64,000 nt of DNA from assembly GCF_021462225.1 (NCBI RefSeq), contig NC_061817.1, positions 6,917,327 to 6,981,326 of the forward strand, read 5' to 3'. Below are positions 1 through 11,984 of this stretch, piece by piece (positions within the stretch are counted from its first letter, which is position 1; every line of letters begins with the position of its first letter). The stretch is from Girardinichthys multiradiatus. Its lineage: Eukaryota > Chordata > Actinopteri > Cyprinodontiformes > Goodeidae. The notes under the pieces are model-generated. The model saw only the letters and a list, made by a program, of their open reading frames with translations. It had not been told where the DNA came from and did not search any database. The translations under genes and the position numbers were made by a program.

Positions 1-906
1 ATTTAGCACATTAATCTTGAACAAAGTATCACATTTGACAAGATTAATATGGCATGGAAATTATCGCTGATGTTTATATAAAAGACTTAAGCCATCTGTG
101 TCTCAACAGTGTCACATTTGCCATCCCATGGAGATACAGCTGGGGTCATATTGATACTCCTGAAACAACCTTGGCATGGTTAAATTGAAAGCTAATGGAT
201 GTGGCAGCCTCCAAAGGCTCTTGTAGTACAGCAGGGCGCATTCTGAATGGGGGAAATTAAGTCATGACAAGAAAGTTTTCCTTTTAATTTAAGTTCATAG
301 AGATGGTTCTTCTCAGTAATTGGCTATATTTAAATGAACACCACTTGCACAATCATTACTTTTTCAAATAACACCAAAAAGAAGATGGTCCTTTTTAAAA
401 ACACTGTTCAAAGTGGATTGGGGCTGTCAAAAAAGATCCATCAGTGCATGCTTTTCCCAATGTATTTCTCACGTTGTATTCCTTTTTTTTTCTGTGTGGG
501 AGTTTTCACTGAGGGTAAAAATCTTGGTGTGTCTTTTCCATTTTTTCCACTCTGGCTATGATCAAGCACCATAAAAAGCATGCTTGACTCTATTATGACA
601 AAGATGATTACTTTAAAATTCATATCCTGTCTGCTGTATCCAACAACATAGCTGAAAAATATCACAAAAACACAATGAGTCATCTATTTGCTCAGACTAT
701 AATAATAACATGCACTCTCGGATCTCTCAGGTGATCATTGCTTGGCAGAGAAAAATGTGGGCACTGAAGTTTACTCACTGTCTCATTTGAGCTGATCATA
801 TTCTCCTAGCTATTCTTTGTAATTAACTATGACTTTATCATTTATTTTTCTTTTGAAAACTCTTGTCCTATGGTGACTCCAAACAACTCACACACAGCTG
901 AACTTA
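1..906. other. Non-coding stretch, nothing recognised
   Basis: AT-rich sequence with only short chance reading frames. No splice-flanked conserved exon and no repeat that I can name. Confidence 0.5.
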
Positions 907-1092
907 CAGGGATTGGACAATGAAACTGAAACACCTGTCATTTTAGTGTGGGAGGTTTCACAGCTAAATTGGACCAGCCTGGTAGCCAGTCTTCATTGAT
1001 TGCACATTGCACCAGTAAGAGCAGAGTGTGAAGGTTCAATTAGCAGGGTAAGAGCACAGTTTTGCTCAAAATATTGAAATGCACACAACATT

Positions 1093-2755
1093 ATGGGTGA
1101 CATACCAGAGTTCAAAAGAGGACAAATTATTGGTGCACGTCTTCCTGGCACATCTGTGACCAAGACAGCAAGTCTTTGTGATGTATCAAGAGCCACGGTA
1201 TCCAGGGTAATGTCAGCATACCACCAAGAAGGACGAACCACATCCAACAGGATTAACTGTGGACGCAAGAGGAAGCTGTCTGAAAGGGATGTTCAAGTGC
1301 TAACCCGGATTGTATCCAAAAAACATAAAACCACGGCTGCCCAAATCACGGCAGAATTAAATGTGCACCTCAACTCTCCTGTTTCCACCAGAACTGTCCG
1401 TCAGGAGCTCCACAGGGTCAATATACACGGCCGGGCTGCTGTAGCCAAACCTTTGGTCACTCATGCCAATGCCAAACTTCGGTTTCAATGGTGCAAGGAG
1501 CGCAAATCTTGGGCTGTGGACAATGTGAAACATGTATTGTTCTCTGATGAGTCCACCTTTACTGTTTTCCCCACATCCGGGAGAGTTACGGTGTGGAGAA
1601 ACCCCAAAGAAGCATACCACCCAGACTGTTGCATGCCCAGAGTGAAGCATGGGGGTGGATCAGTGATGGTTTGGGCTGCCATATCATAGCATTCCCTTGG
1701 CCCAATACTTGTGCTAGATGGGCGCGTCACTGCCAAGGACTACCGAACCATTCTTGAGGACCATGTGCATCCAATGGTTCAAACATTGTATCCTGAAGGC
1801 GGTGCCGTGTATCAGGATGACAATGCACCAATATACACAGCAAGTGTTTAACCCTTTCTCTCTCCTAGACATGGCGATTGACTGAGCTTAACTGTAACAA
1901 GCTCTATGTGCTCTCTTTCAGACTCTAACCTTGAAAATTGGCTCAGAGTTTATATGTTCTTTCTTTCTAGGTGAAATGACTAAAGGAGCTACATCCATTA
2001 ACATTTACTTTTCCTTCCCATAGAAAGTACTCCTGGATCAGTGCTTCTGTGTTCTTTTTGTGTCTCTGCTCTGTTCTCTCAAACACCCAGTCGGTTGTGG
2101 CAGATGGCCGCTCACACTGAGCCTGGTTCTGCTGGAGGTTTCTTCCTGTTAAAAGGAGTTTTTCCTCTCCACTGTTGCTACATGCATGCTCAGTATGAGG
2201 AATTGCTGCAAAGTCAACGCCAGTGACTGTCCACTGTCTCTACATGCTCATCCAGGAGGAGTGAATGCTGCGAGTCACTGACCGGATGCAATCTGCTGGG
2301 TTTCCTTAGATAGAAAAACTTTTTATCCAATTTGAATAAAAAGCTAACTCCGACTGCACTGTTCAATGGTTAGGATTAATTGGAATGTATGAACCTGACT
2401 GTTGTGAAGTGCCTTGAGACAACATGTGTTGTGAATTGGTGCTATATAAATAAACTGAATTGAATTGAATTGAAGACTGGTGAAAGATTGGTTTGATGAA
2501 CATGAAAGTGAAGTTGAACATCTCCCATGGCCTGCACAGTCACCAGATCTAAATATTATTGAGCCACTTTGGGGTGTTTTGGAGGAGCGAGTCAGGAAAC
2601 GTTTTCCTCCACCAGTATCACGTAGTGACCTGGCCACTATCCTGCAAGAAGAATGGCTTAAAATCCCCCTGACCACTGTGCAGGACTTGTATATGTCATT
2701 CCCAAGACAAATTGACGCTGTATTGGCAGCAAAAGGAGGCCCTACACCATACTAA
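1093..2755 (+). pseudogene. Tc1 family A transposase, broken
   Basis: Starts at ATG 1093 with an N-terminal paired-type helix-turn-helix region (about residues 10-60: GARLPGTSVTKTA, VSRATVSRVM). The three acidic residues of a DD34E transposase are visible in LFSDESTF, YQDDNAPIYTA and, after the insert, SPDLNIIEPLW. The frame is broken twice. A TAG at 1687-1689 stands where copy 2 has TGG (Trp), and a LINE tail interrupts codons at 1845-2475. The reading frame then continues to TAA just after 2752. It would be a cut-and-paste DNA transposase if intact; here it is dead. Confidence 0.92.
1845..2475 (+). mobile_element. LINE 3' end inserted in Tc1 copy
   Basis: 631 bp of non-coding LINE 3' region on the plus strand, ending in the typical gctatataaataaactgaat run and a (GAATT)n tail. 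The flanks share only aag (1842-1844 and 2473-2475), so any target duplication is very short or obscured by the tail. The 5' end is truncated; no ORF2 is left. The text resembles L2/Rex-group tails common in teleosts. Confidence 0.8.
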
Positions 2756-3334
2756 TAAATTATTGTGGTCTAAAACCAGGTGTTTCAGTTTCATTGTCCA
2801 ACCCTTGTATATCTGTGACAAAAGGAGATTGTTTATCCATTGCATATTGTTCATGAAGGCTACAATCACAAACTCCAATGCATTGTAGTAGGATTTTATG
2901 TGATATCCTAAACTTTGAACATCTCACTAAGCACTTTTCAGTCTATTATCAAAAAAATGGATGGGTATGGCACAAGTGCAAACATCCCAAGAAATGACTG
3001 TCCACCTAAACTGAAAGACCAGACAAGGAAAGTATTAGAGTAGTAGCCAAGAGGCCATGGTGACCTTGGAGGAGCAGCATAGATCCACAGCTTGAGTGAG
3101 AAACTATGTTAAAAGGACCACACTCCACAAATCTGGCCATTATGGAGGTGGCAAGAAGAAGGCCAATGTTGAAAGCAAGCCATAAGAAGTCCTGTTTAAA
3201 GTTGCCACATTCCTTGTAGGGGACAAAGCAAATAAGTCGACAAAGGTGATCTAACTTGAGGCAAACATAACTGGACATTTATGGCCACATGCAAAATGTT
3301 ACGTGGGTCAAAAAACTTTGCATGCACATCATTC

Positions 3335-3384
3335 TTCAATTCAATTCAATTCAAAAATACTTTATACATTTTTAATACTTTTTT
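3335..3384 (-). mobile_element. 50-bp LINE tail micro-insertion
   Basis: ttcaattcaattcaattcaa followed by an AT-rich ctttat run, that is a (TTGAA)n LINE tail on the minus strand, sits between two pieces of the Tc1 relic that are adjacent in the family (tgcacatcattc before and gaacacacc after). Confidence 0.65.
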
Positions 3385-3944
3385 GAACACACCTTTACTA
3401 CACTGAAACATAGTGCGTACAGCCTCATGCTGTAGGGATGCTTCACTTTACTATTGTAATAGTTGATTTGATGATGGATGGGGCTAAATACTGGCCAAGT
3501 CTGGAGGAAAGCCTGTTAGTGTCTGCAACATGCTTGAGCTTGGGCAGAGGTTAAGGCATTCCAGCTAAAGCCACAGCTACAATGGAATGGTTTAGGTAGA
3601 CAAATGATATTCATAAATTAAAATGGCAGAATAAAAGCCCAGACCTAAACACAACTGAAAATCTGTGTCAAACCTTGTCAGAAAAATGTATAAAAACCCC
3701 GCTTTTAATTCAACTGGGCTCGAGCTATTTTGCAAAGAAGAATCAGAATCAGAATCAGCTTTATTGCCAAGTTCGTACATACAAACAAGGAATTTGACTC
3801 CGGTACACTTTGCTCTTTTATTCTGTTTTTGCATTACAGAATATACAAATTTACAATTTACAATGTACAACATACACATATCTAATAGAAAAGGTGCATT
3901 TGCAACATCTGTATGCTGTTGTTTTGTACTCTATTGAATGTTCA

Positions 3945-5886
3945 TCAGAGAAACAGCCTGGGGGAAGAAACTGTCTTTATGGCAGCTGGTTTTAGTAAAT
4001 AGTGCTCTGTAGCAACGGCCTGAAGGTAAAACTCTAAACAGTTTATGTGCAGGGTGTGTGGGATTTTGGCAGCTCTTTTCTTGACCCTAGACCTGTATAA
4101 GTCCTGGATGGAGGGAAGGTCAGCTCTGATTATTCTCTCTGCAGACCTGATTATTCGTTGCAGTCTGGACCTGTCCTGTTTTGTGGATGAGCCAAACCAC
4201 ACAGAGATGGATGAAGACAGGACAGATTGAATGATGGCAGTGTAGAAGATGACCAGCAGCTCCTGTGGAAGGTTGAACTTCTTGAATTGCCTCAGGAAGT
4301 ACAGTCTCTGCTGGGCCTTCTTCTGAACAGTGTCTATGTGCGAAGACCATCTCAGGTCCTCAGAGATGGTGGTTCCTAAGAACCTGAAGTGGTCCACGGC
4401 CGATACAGTGTTGTTGAGGATGGTGAGGGGGGTGTATGGGGGTGGTGTTTTCCGAAAGTCCACCACCATTTCCACAGTCTTGATTGGGCTGAGTTCAAGG
4501 TAGTTCTGACTACACCAGTGTACCAGCCGATCCACCTGCTGTCTGTATGCAGACTCATCACCATCCTGGATCAGACCAATGACAGTGGTGTCGTCTGCAA
4601 ACTTAAGGAGTTTCACGGACGAGTCCGATGAGGTGCAGTCATTTGTGTACAGAGAGAAGAGGAGTGGGGATAGAACACACCCCTGGGGGGCACCAGTACT
4701 TATTGATCTGGTTCGGGAGAAGATGCTCCCCAGTCTCACCTGCTGCTGTCGGTCTGTCAGGAAGCTGTTTATCCACTGACAGGTGGAGGCTGGGACGTTG
4801 AGCTGTGTGAGCTTCTGGTGGAGGATGTCTGGTATGATGGTGTTGAAGGCCGAGCTGAAGTCTACAACCAGGATCCTGGCGTATGTCCCTGGGTGGTTGA
4901 GGTGTTGCAGGATGAAGTGTAGACCTAAGTTAACAGCATCATCTGCCGACCTGTTTGCTCAGTAAGCAAATTGCAGGGGGTCCAGCAGGGGGCCTGTGAT
5001 GTCTTTCAGGTGCTTCAACACCAGCCGCTCAAAGGATTTCATGATCACAGACGTCTGGGCTACAGGCCTGTAGTCATTTAATCCTACAATGGTGGGTTTC
5101 TTGGGAACCGGGATGATGGTGGATCGTTTGAGGCAGGAGGGGACCTCACATTTCTCCAGTGACTTGTTGAAGATCCTTGTGAAGATCGGAGCAAATTAAT
5201 GTGCGCAGGCTTTACGACATGATGGGGAGACGTTATCAGGTCCTCCAGCTTTCGTTGTTTTCATGTGCTGAAAGAGCCTGTTTACCTCTTCCTCGGCAGA
5301 GGATCTGATGGTGGGGGGTTGGTTGCTTTATGGGAGGAATTTGTTCCTGAATGGGATGTGGAGGGGATGATTTGAGGTGTGAATGGCTTCTTGTCATGTC
5401 TGCAGTAGAAGCCATTCAGACGGTTGGCCAGGCGAGAACTCTGTTCAGGATGTATTGTATTTCTACTGCTCTTGTAGGCAGTCAGGTTTCTCAGACCAGT
5501 CCATACAGCTGAGTGTCACCAGTAGAAAGGCTGTTCTTAAGCTTCTCACTATAGCTTCTCTTAGCTGCTTTGATCTCTTTTGTTAGTTTGTTCCTGGCCT
5601 GCTTGTACCGCGCCCAATCTCCACTGCTGTGAGCTTCTTCCTTTTCCCTGCGCAGATTCCTGAGGTGTGGACTAAACCATGGCTAATTGTTCCCAAAGGT
5701 GCAGAATGTCTTGGTCTGCACACACATGTCCTCACAGAAACTGATGTATGATGTCACCACATCAATTAGTTGGTTTAAGTCAGTGGCTGAGGTTTCAAAA
5801 ACAGTCCAGTCTGTGCATTCAAAGCAGGCCTGTAGCGTCTGTTTTGATTCCTCATTCCACTTCTTAACAGTGTGAACCTTGGGTTT
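3945..5886 (-). pseudogene. LINE reverse transcriptase, broken
   Basis: Continues from the endonuclease with KVHTVKKWNEESKQ (near 5880), a basic linker, then RT motifs: [45 protein letters not shown], the catalytic FADDT (near 4590) and FRFLGTTI. The open part of 264 codons ends at 3945. Breaks include an in-frame TGA in QFAY-stop-ANRSA near 4960, a TAA near 5196 and several further stops in the linker. It matches the Rex1/L2/CR1 group of teleost LINEs. Not functional. Confidence 0.88.
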
Positions 5887-6183
5887 CAATTCAATTCAAT
5901 TCAATTCAATTCAAAATTCAATTCAAAAATACTTTATTAATCCCAAAGGGAAATTAAATGTTGTAGCTCATATTATGAAGGTTTCCTCAAAGAGCCGTTG
6001 TAGATGCTGATGGCTGTGGGCAAGAAGGATCTCCTGTAGCGCTCCATCTTACAGCAGATCTGAAAAAGCCTCTGACTGAAGACACTCTGTTGTTGTAGGA
6101 CAATCTGATGAAGAGGATACTCAGGGTTCTCCATAATGTTTTTCATTTTATGAAGAATCTTTCTTTCCACAATGATCTCCAGA
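5887..6183 (-). mobile_element. Second LINE tail inserted in the LINE
   Basis: 297 bp on the minus strand coding the last residues of another LINE ORF2 (YRRSFLPTAISIYNG) and then aatttccctttgggattaat and a (TTGAA)n tail. Both sides carry ggttt (5882-5886 and 6184-6188), a 5-bp target duplication. Deleting insert and one repeat reconnects the host LINE frame. Confidence 0.82.
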
Positions 6184-6188
6184 GGTTT

Positions 6189-6880
6189 GGAAGCTCTTAG
6201 TCTCTGTCTGTAGGTTGGGATGAGGTGGATTAGATAATGATCCAAAAAACCCAGAGCAGCCCTGGTACCAGCATGATATGAGTCCTTTAAAGCTGTGTAA
6301 CAATGGTCCAGTGTGTTTTTGTCTCTGGTGGGACACTTAATATGCTGTCCGTATTTGGGGAGTTCATTTGAGAGGTTTGCTCTGTTAAAATCTCCCAGTA
6401 TTATGATGAAAGAGTCTGTGTATTTTTTCTCCAGGTCTGTAATCAGCTCAGCAAGATGTTTTTCCGCAGCAGAAGTGCAGCCATGCGGTGGAAAATATGA
6501 GCCGATTATTATAAACGAGAAAAACTCTCTTGGTGAATAAAACGGCTTACAGATTATGGAAAATGTCTCCAGATCCGGACTACATGTTTTTCCCAGCACT
6601 TTTATATCTCTGCACCAACCATAATTTATATAAAAGCAGATTCCGCCTCCTCGCCTCTTCCCCGATAGCTCCTCGCTGCGATCCGCTCTGAGCAGCTGGA
6701 AGTCCGGCATCAGCAGTGCACGGTCCGGGATGTTTTCACTCAGCCATGTCTCGGTAAAGCAGAGAACCGCTGATCCGCGGAGGTCCGTGTTTTTACTGTT
6801 GAGAAGAAGCAGCTCGTCCATCTTGTTGTTGAGAGAGTGAACATTTGCCAGGTGGATTGAAGGCAGTGGTGTGCGAAGTG
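6189..6880 (-). pseudogene. LINE endonuclease domain, partial
   Basis: Apurinic-like endonuclease of a non-LTR retrotransposon. Visible are the start text NVHSLNNKMDELLLL, the catalytic Glu in CFTETWLSEN, the GGGICFYIN block, IIILGDFNRANL with the Asp/Asn pair, and the closing Asp-His in FLDHYLIHL (the family usually has Ser before the Asp). The frame is open but cut off 5' and runs into the inserted LINE tail after RASKP. The rest of the protein resumes at 5883. Confidence 0.88.
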
Positions 6881-7010
6881 CCTAAAATGTGCAAATATTT
6901 CAGTCTTTACATGTTTAAAGCTGATACAAACATACCTAAAAGACTTGTGCCTTTTGTTACAGTAAAAGGTGGTTCTACAAAATATTTACTCAGTGGTGCT
7001 GAAGAGAAAC

Positions 7011-8289
7011 TAAAATAAAAGAAAATGAGAAATTTTCCATTAAATTATAATTTGTAACAACATTTAAAAAACTGTCTGATGGAAAAAAGGAAAACTTGTA
7101 CTTGCATATGTTTCTGCTTGGGATATGCCTTGTATTTCTACAATAAATATGCTGAATGTAGTGCAGATGAGATTTTCAGGATTTGCATCCTGAAACTTTG
7201 CTCTTTTCCTGTTTTTGTGTCTCTGGGTATGAGGGTGGAAAATGGGTGAATTAAAACGTGAACTATGTAAGGACAACTAGAAAAATAAAAAGACTGAGCA
7301 GAATTAGCTGTGGGGAAGGTGAAAAGAGTTTTAGATATACACAGAACTTTTCTAAAAGCCTCATTGTTTAGACACATGAAATCAGTCTTTCACAATTTCA
7401 ATTAGGGTATCCATTCATTTAAACCAAACATTCAACGCTGGGAAGCAGCCTACACTCTGAAGTGTCCTTTTATTGACGGATATACAGTACAATAACAACC
7501 GAAACAGCCGTCAAAAACAACCATGCTGTTGGAAAATGTAGCAAGTGCAATAATTTGCCAAAGCCTTACAAAGAAACATAATACTGTGGGAACATCAATG
7601 TTTGTTGTATAAATGATGGTGTTCATGTAGAAAGTCATCCTTTGGCTGGCATGTCTTAAGATGTCATTGTTTTGATCTGTATCAACAGAAATGTTAATTA
7701 AGGGAGGAGAGATCTTTAAAACAAAACACAGAAAACAGTATCATTAAAATAATGACACAAGATAATTTTCAAAGTGTTACTTTGTTAGGCTTTGCTTTCA
7801 CTTTCAGTTATTAGATTCAATTACAAAGTTTAAATGTATTGTTTTTTTCTTTTTTAAAACCCATTTCACTTAACTAAAAAAGCAGAGCAAAAACATTTTT
7901 CGCACATTTTTAAAGTCATTTGTATATCTCAGGGGACTCGGTTGCTTAGTATGGGTGCAAGAGCTATTAAATGGTGCTTGTACATATACATGAGTGGATG
8001 GAAAAGCTTTGTAATGAGTCCTTTGGTGCTGTACTGGTTTTATTATAAAGTCCAGCTAGGATTGTGTACACATAATGATGCTTTTATGTACCTTATTGTT
8101 GTGGATTTTCGGTTCATGTAATGTAAAATATTTTTTTTCTAAACAACAAAAACCTTTTTAGTACAGGGAGTAATTTTATGATAATTGTGAGGGTAGGGAT
8201 TAAAAGTCTTAAATTAACATGGCAGATACAAATTCCACTTAAAGATGCATTAAGTCAAACTAATACCCTTGTTGCTTTCTTGTGATTCA
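7011..8289. other. Non-coding stretch, nothing recognised
   Basis: AT-rich, short chance frames only. I see no conserved exon or nameable repeat. Confidence 0.45.
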
Positions 8290-9640
8290 AGGTGCAAAGT
8301 TTCAGTCAGATTCTGCTGATCAAATGCACTTGGTTAACTGATCATCAGCAAGTGTGGCCACCTCTGTTAAAGGAGCTGTTTTGTCAGTTTGCTGGTCTGG
8401 AGCTTAAAGGTGTGTTAACACATTGTCAGGATGGCAAGACATCAGCCATGACCTTAGAGAACTACTATAATTGTTGCTGCCTATCAGTCTGGGAAAGGTT
8501 AGGAGGCTATTTCCAAATAATTTCAAGTCCATCATTCTAACCTGAGTGGAAAACATTTAAGACAGTTGTCAATCTTCCCAGGAGTGGACGTCCCAGCAAA
8601 TTCACCTTGAGGTCAGATTGTGCAATGTTAAGAGAAATTGGAAAACCCTAAAATGCTCTATTTCAGACTCTGCAACCCTCCGTAAGGAGTGCTACATGTT
8701 GCTAAATGTTAAAGTTGGTAGCAGAACAAGTAAAAAAGAGACTAAACAAGTACAACTTGAATGGGAGGTTTGCCAGTAGAAAGCTTTATCTGTCTAGAAA
8801 AGGGTGGCTGCAACACAATTAAGGAGCAAACTTTTAAAAACATTTCAGAATAATTTTGCTTTCCAATAGCCAAGGAAGGAAATGTGTGAAAAAAGCACCT
8901 TTTTGAGAATTTCTCCAAAATAAAATACAGTTTATGTGATCAAAGAGAGCAAAAGAGAAATAAACAGATGTAAATAGGATGGCTAAGGCCAGGTTGCAAA
9001 GGCTACATAATGACATCTAAAATATAAAAATTGGCCTATGACATCTTTATCTACATTTTGAAGAAAGGTGCACGGATCTAAGCTTGTTTATGTTGTGAGT
9101 CCTGTAGTACATAAGGATAAATATATTCAGTTTTCACCTGTGTTAACTGAACTTAAAACTTGTTTTGGGTGAATTTTAACACTGAAAACGTCTATTCACA
9201 TATCAGTTACCCCTTATATTTTTTCATTCTGGCACACAGCCTGCTCTGAGCTCCTCTGTACACCACGGTAATGTATTCTAATGTCAAATGTGAAGCCATC
9301 TGTCTGACTGTTACAACTGAAACGAGAACAACGTGCAGCAGAACAGTGATTCAGTGCACAGCAGCAAACTGACAACAGAATGGCTGAAAAAAAAAAAACC
9401 TATCAAAACCATTCAAAACAATTGAACATGGCTCAGTTGAACTCTGGAGCTCAACTTGATAAAAATCGTTTGATTGGATGTCAAATACAATGGACAGAAA
9501 TTCCTCCAAAACAATATAAGAGATTGACAAAGAGGTACAGCAAAAGATTACTTCGAGTTACATCTGTTAAAGGCTTTTTTACTTATCCCGAGTGGAAACT
9601 TTTTTTCCCTTGACTGCACAGGTTGGTGGGTCAAAAGTAT
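8290..9640 (+). mobile_element. Decayed Tc1 relic (family E)
   Basis: About 1.3 kb read from the plus strand. The N-terminal transposase DNA is around 8370-8790 (agtggacgtcccagcaaatt and following). The C-terminal part is at 9230-9600, including gacaacagaatggctgaaaa and a surviving end frame with KQYKRLTKRYSKRLLRVTS. The central catalytic part is mostly lost. Many indels. Pieces of the same family occur at 49430 and 50790. Confidence 0.7.
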
Positions 9641-10173
9641 TTTCTATAGTAGCAAAAGTGGTGAAAATGTTCTGCAGACCTCCCTAGAGAGATCTTATAT
9701 AGCTTCTCCAGCACAGCCAGTTGAAATAGTTAAGGCTTTTAAAGCGTTTTTACTGAGTGCAAGTCTTGCAGCAGAGAAAGACAGTTTCTTAAAATAAAAT
9801 GACATGAAATACATATCAGTAATATCTGAAATCTTTACAGTTAAGAATAGATAACCCATCTGTCTCAGCAACAGTCAGAGCTCTTTAGAATTTAGGATGA
9901 AACATCAGGCTGAAACATCCCAGCCTGTTAACTCTCCCTAATGTCACATTAAAATTTATAGGACCTCTTGAATATTTCTCCAGGCCCTTTCAAAGCCACT
10001 GCAGTTTTTATGTAACAGCCAGAGAGGTTCCAGCGTGCAATCTGCCATAAGATAAAACCTGTAACTGAATTACTTCAACTAGTAGAACATTTGGTTTGCA
10101 CAAAGTTTGCATTGTGACTATGAATCTGCAAATATTATTTAATATTAATATTTTATCAAATAATATTTCAGTC
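9641..10173. other. Non-coding stretch, nothing recognised
   Basis: No coding or repeat signal beyond AT-rich runs; a weak AT hairpin (aatattattt with aaataatatt) lies near 10132-10167. Confidence 0.4.
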
Positions 10174-11929
10174 TGTTAAGGGTTGCCCTGTGAATACCAG
10201 CCCAATAAGGCGATGGTATTAGGACAAAATCAAAAGGGTGAGCCAAGCTCTGACATTATTGAACAGCAAAACTCACACATGGAATAAATTCACATAATTT
10301 CTTAAAATACAAGAATTTATTTACTAAAATAAGTCAACTCAAAGTCAAACATATTTCAATCAACAAACTCTTTACTATGTTAAAACAACCCAACTAAACT
10401 ACCAAGCAGAATTAAAGAATAATGAAGACTAATGGACTATGTACAATATAAACAAGTTGATTAAAGATGATTAGAAATCATGACCAAAAAGAGTGATGCA
10501 ACATTACCATTCAATGTTTATGTTTGAGAACCAAGGATTATCTTGAAGAATCTGGAAGTGAAGTGAAGTTAGTCTTGGAACTAACTTAGAAAATAATCAG
10601 CATACCTTTAGACAACCATTCACAATGCAAGATTAGATAAAATATTTTAATAAAATAATGTTTTAAAGAATGATCTGCTGAATAAAACCAACCTTCTGCA
10701 TGACTAATTCTCAACAATGTTTCATTAGCTGCCTTTACTTATTTAAATAATATTCAAAGAAATATTATTAGGGAAATGGTAAGATATTCAAGGAAATATT
10801 TTGGAGAAGAGCCAAATCTTTCTGGATAAATAGGGCTTAATTGTGTTACTTAGTTATCAAGTCTAGCAGAATAATGTTTAGGGAAATATAATTTACCCGA
10901 TTGAAACTAACAACCTTTCTGGGAAAAATATTCTTTAGCAGCAAACACGTGTTCTTAGCTGTTAGCAGTTAAAGCTAACAAAAGAAGCTGATAGCTTAGC
11001 ACCAGAATCAAACACACACCTTTAAAATACCAATAATAAAAGGGTTCAAATGTATAGGCGTGGACGGCGCGTTATGGCCGATCTTCTGTGTTTAAAATCA
11101 CCCTTTAAATAAAGTTTGTCTTAACTTTAAAAACACACAAACACAGAACACAAAACTGAGCACGTGTGCTACAGATAGCCTGCTAGCACTAAGATAGCTG
11201 AGTTTCACAAACAAAACCAAACTTCATCAAATGAAAACGTTCAGATCATTTCACCCCAAATCTCTCTGTCCAAACCCGAACCTCATATGAACCATGCTGA
11301 GGAGGAGTTGTCCGGGTGACGACAAAGTTTGAAGAAAGCTCTGTGAACAAAGGGTTAGCTTCCAACTAACCTCCGGAGCAGTGGCTGGGCGGCTCGCTCT
11401 GTCCGCTGACCACACTGCACTTTAACTGCCGTAACCACGGTGATGCGGTGCCGTTGTCCTCCTTTCAGATCGGGAAACTGCTCCACTCGGGTCGTAGAGA
11501 CAATGTCTCTGCAGGGAACTCTGGGAACAGTTTGCTGTCTGTAGATCTCAGAGAGAAAGTCAAGCAACGCTTGTACCTTAATCACCCGTTCATGAATGAA
11601 TACTGGATACACAGACATTCATTCGTACTTAACTTTGTGCATATGATTACATGATCTTATGACACCCTTGGATCCAGTTTGAAGAGTTTATGTCTGCCAG
11701 CAAAGAGACATTAGCGCGCTGTGTTTCTCTGTCCAGGCCCCAGGGTGACCCGCGTAGAAGAGATCGGTTCCTTGGGAAGGTGGGGGTTTTATACGAGCAG
11801 TGGCATCATGGGAAGTCCGCTGCCCCCTTCCTAAGTTGCTGTAAGTCGGTTATTGCAATTTATTGTGAAAGTTCCAGAAAAGTCTGTACCGCATATTGAT
11901 GTTTTAATCCATGGCTGTGGGTCCCAACA
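10174..11929 (-). repeat. Possible solo LTR
   Basis: 1756-bp block with TGTT...AACA ends: minus-strand start tgttgggacccacagccatg and end gggcaacccttaaca. On the minus strand a TATAAAA box lies about 140 bp from the start (11787-11793) and AATAAA about 145 bp from the end (10316-10321), the layout of an LTR. The GC-rich middle (11280-11800) differs from the AT-rich sides. No clear target duplication and no retroviral coding sequence is seen, so it could be another repeat type. Confidence 0.4.
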
Positions 11930-11984
11930 TTTGCATTAGAACAAACTGGAAATGATACATGTCGTTTACTTTTTTACACTTTTA

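Larger units (their letters stand above)
907..2807 (+). mobile_element. Tc1-like transposon, family A, copy 1, split by a LINE tail
   Basis: Terminal inverted repeats of about 30 bp (right copy reads caagggttggacaatgaaac on the minus strand) are flanked by TA at 905-906 and 2808-2809. Removing the 631-bp LINE insert leaves about 1270 bp, close to the 1257 bp of copy 2 at 24335-25591. The transposase runs left to right and is broken. Confidence 0.92.
3742..6880 (-). mobile_element. 5'-truncated non-LTR retrotransposon (Rex/L2 type)
   Basis: Minus-strand LINE with endonuclease (about 6190-6870), linker, reverse transcriptase and C-terminal end (3945-5883), and a 3' tail of attctgattctgattc repeats at 3742-3760 after ggcaataaagct. 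The 5' end stops inside the start of the endonuclease domain. It lies inside a Tc1 relic whose two halves flank it, and it is itself interrupted by a second LINE tail at 5887-6183. Confidence 0.88.
2866..7010 (+). mobile_element. Decayed Tc1 relic (family D) split by LINEs
   Basis: Old Tc1 copy read from the plus strand. Pieces in order are inverted-repeat text near 2866-2890, transposase N-terminal DNA at 2895-3300, the middle at 3385-3741 and the C-terminal end at about 6883-7010 (text such as aaaaggtggttctacaaaat). The last two pieces are contiguous in the family, so the LINE at 3742-6880 was inserted into it. Many indels; no open frame. Confidence 0.75.
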
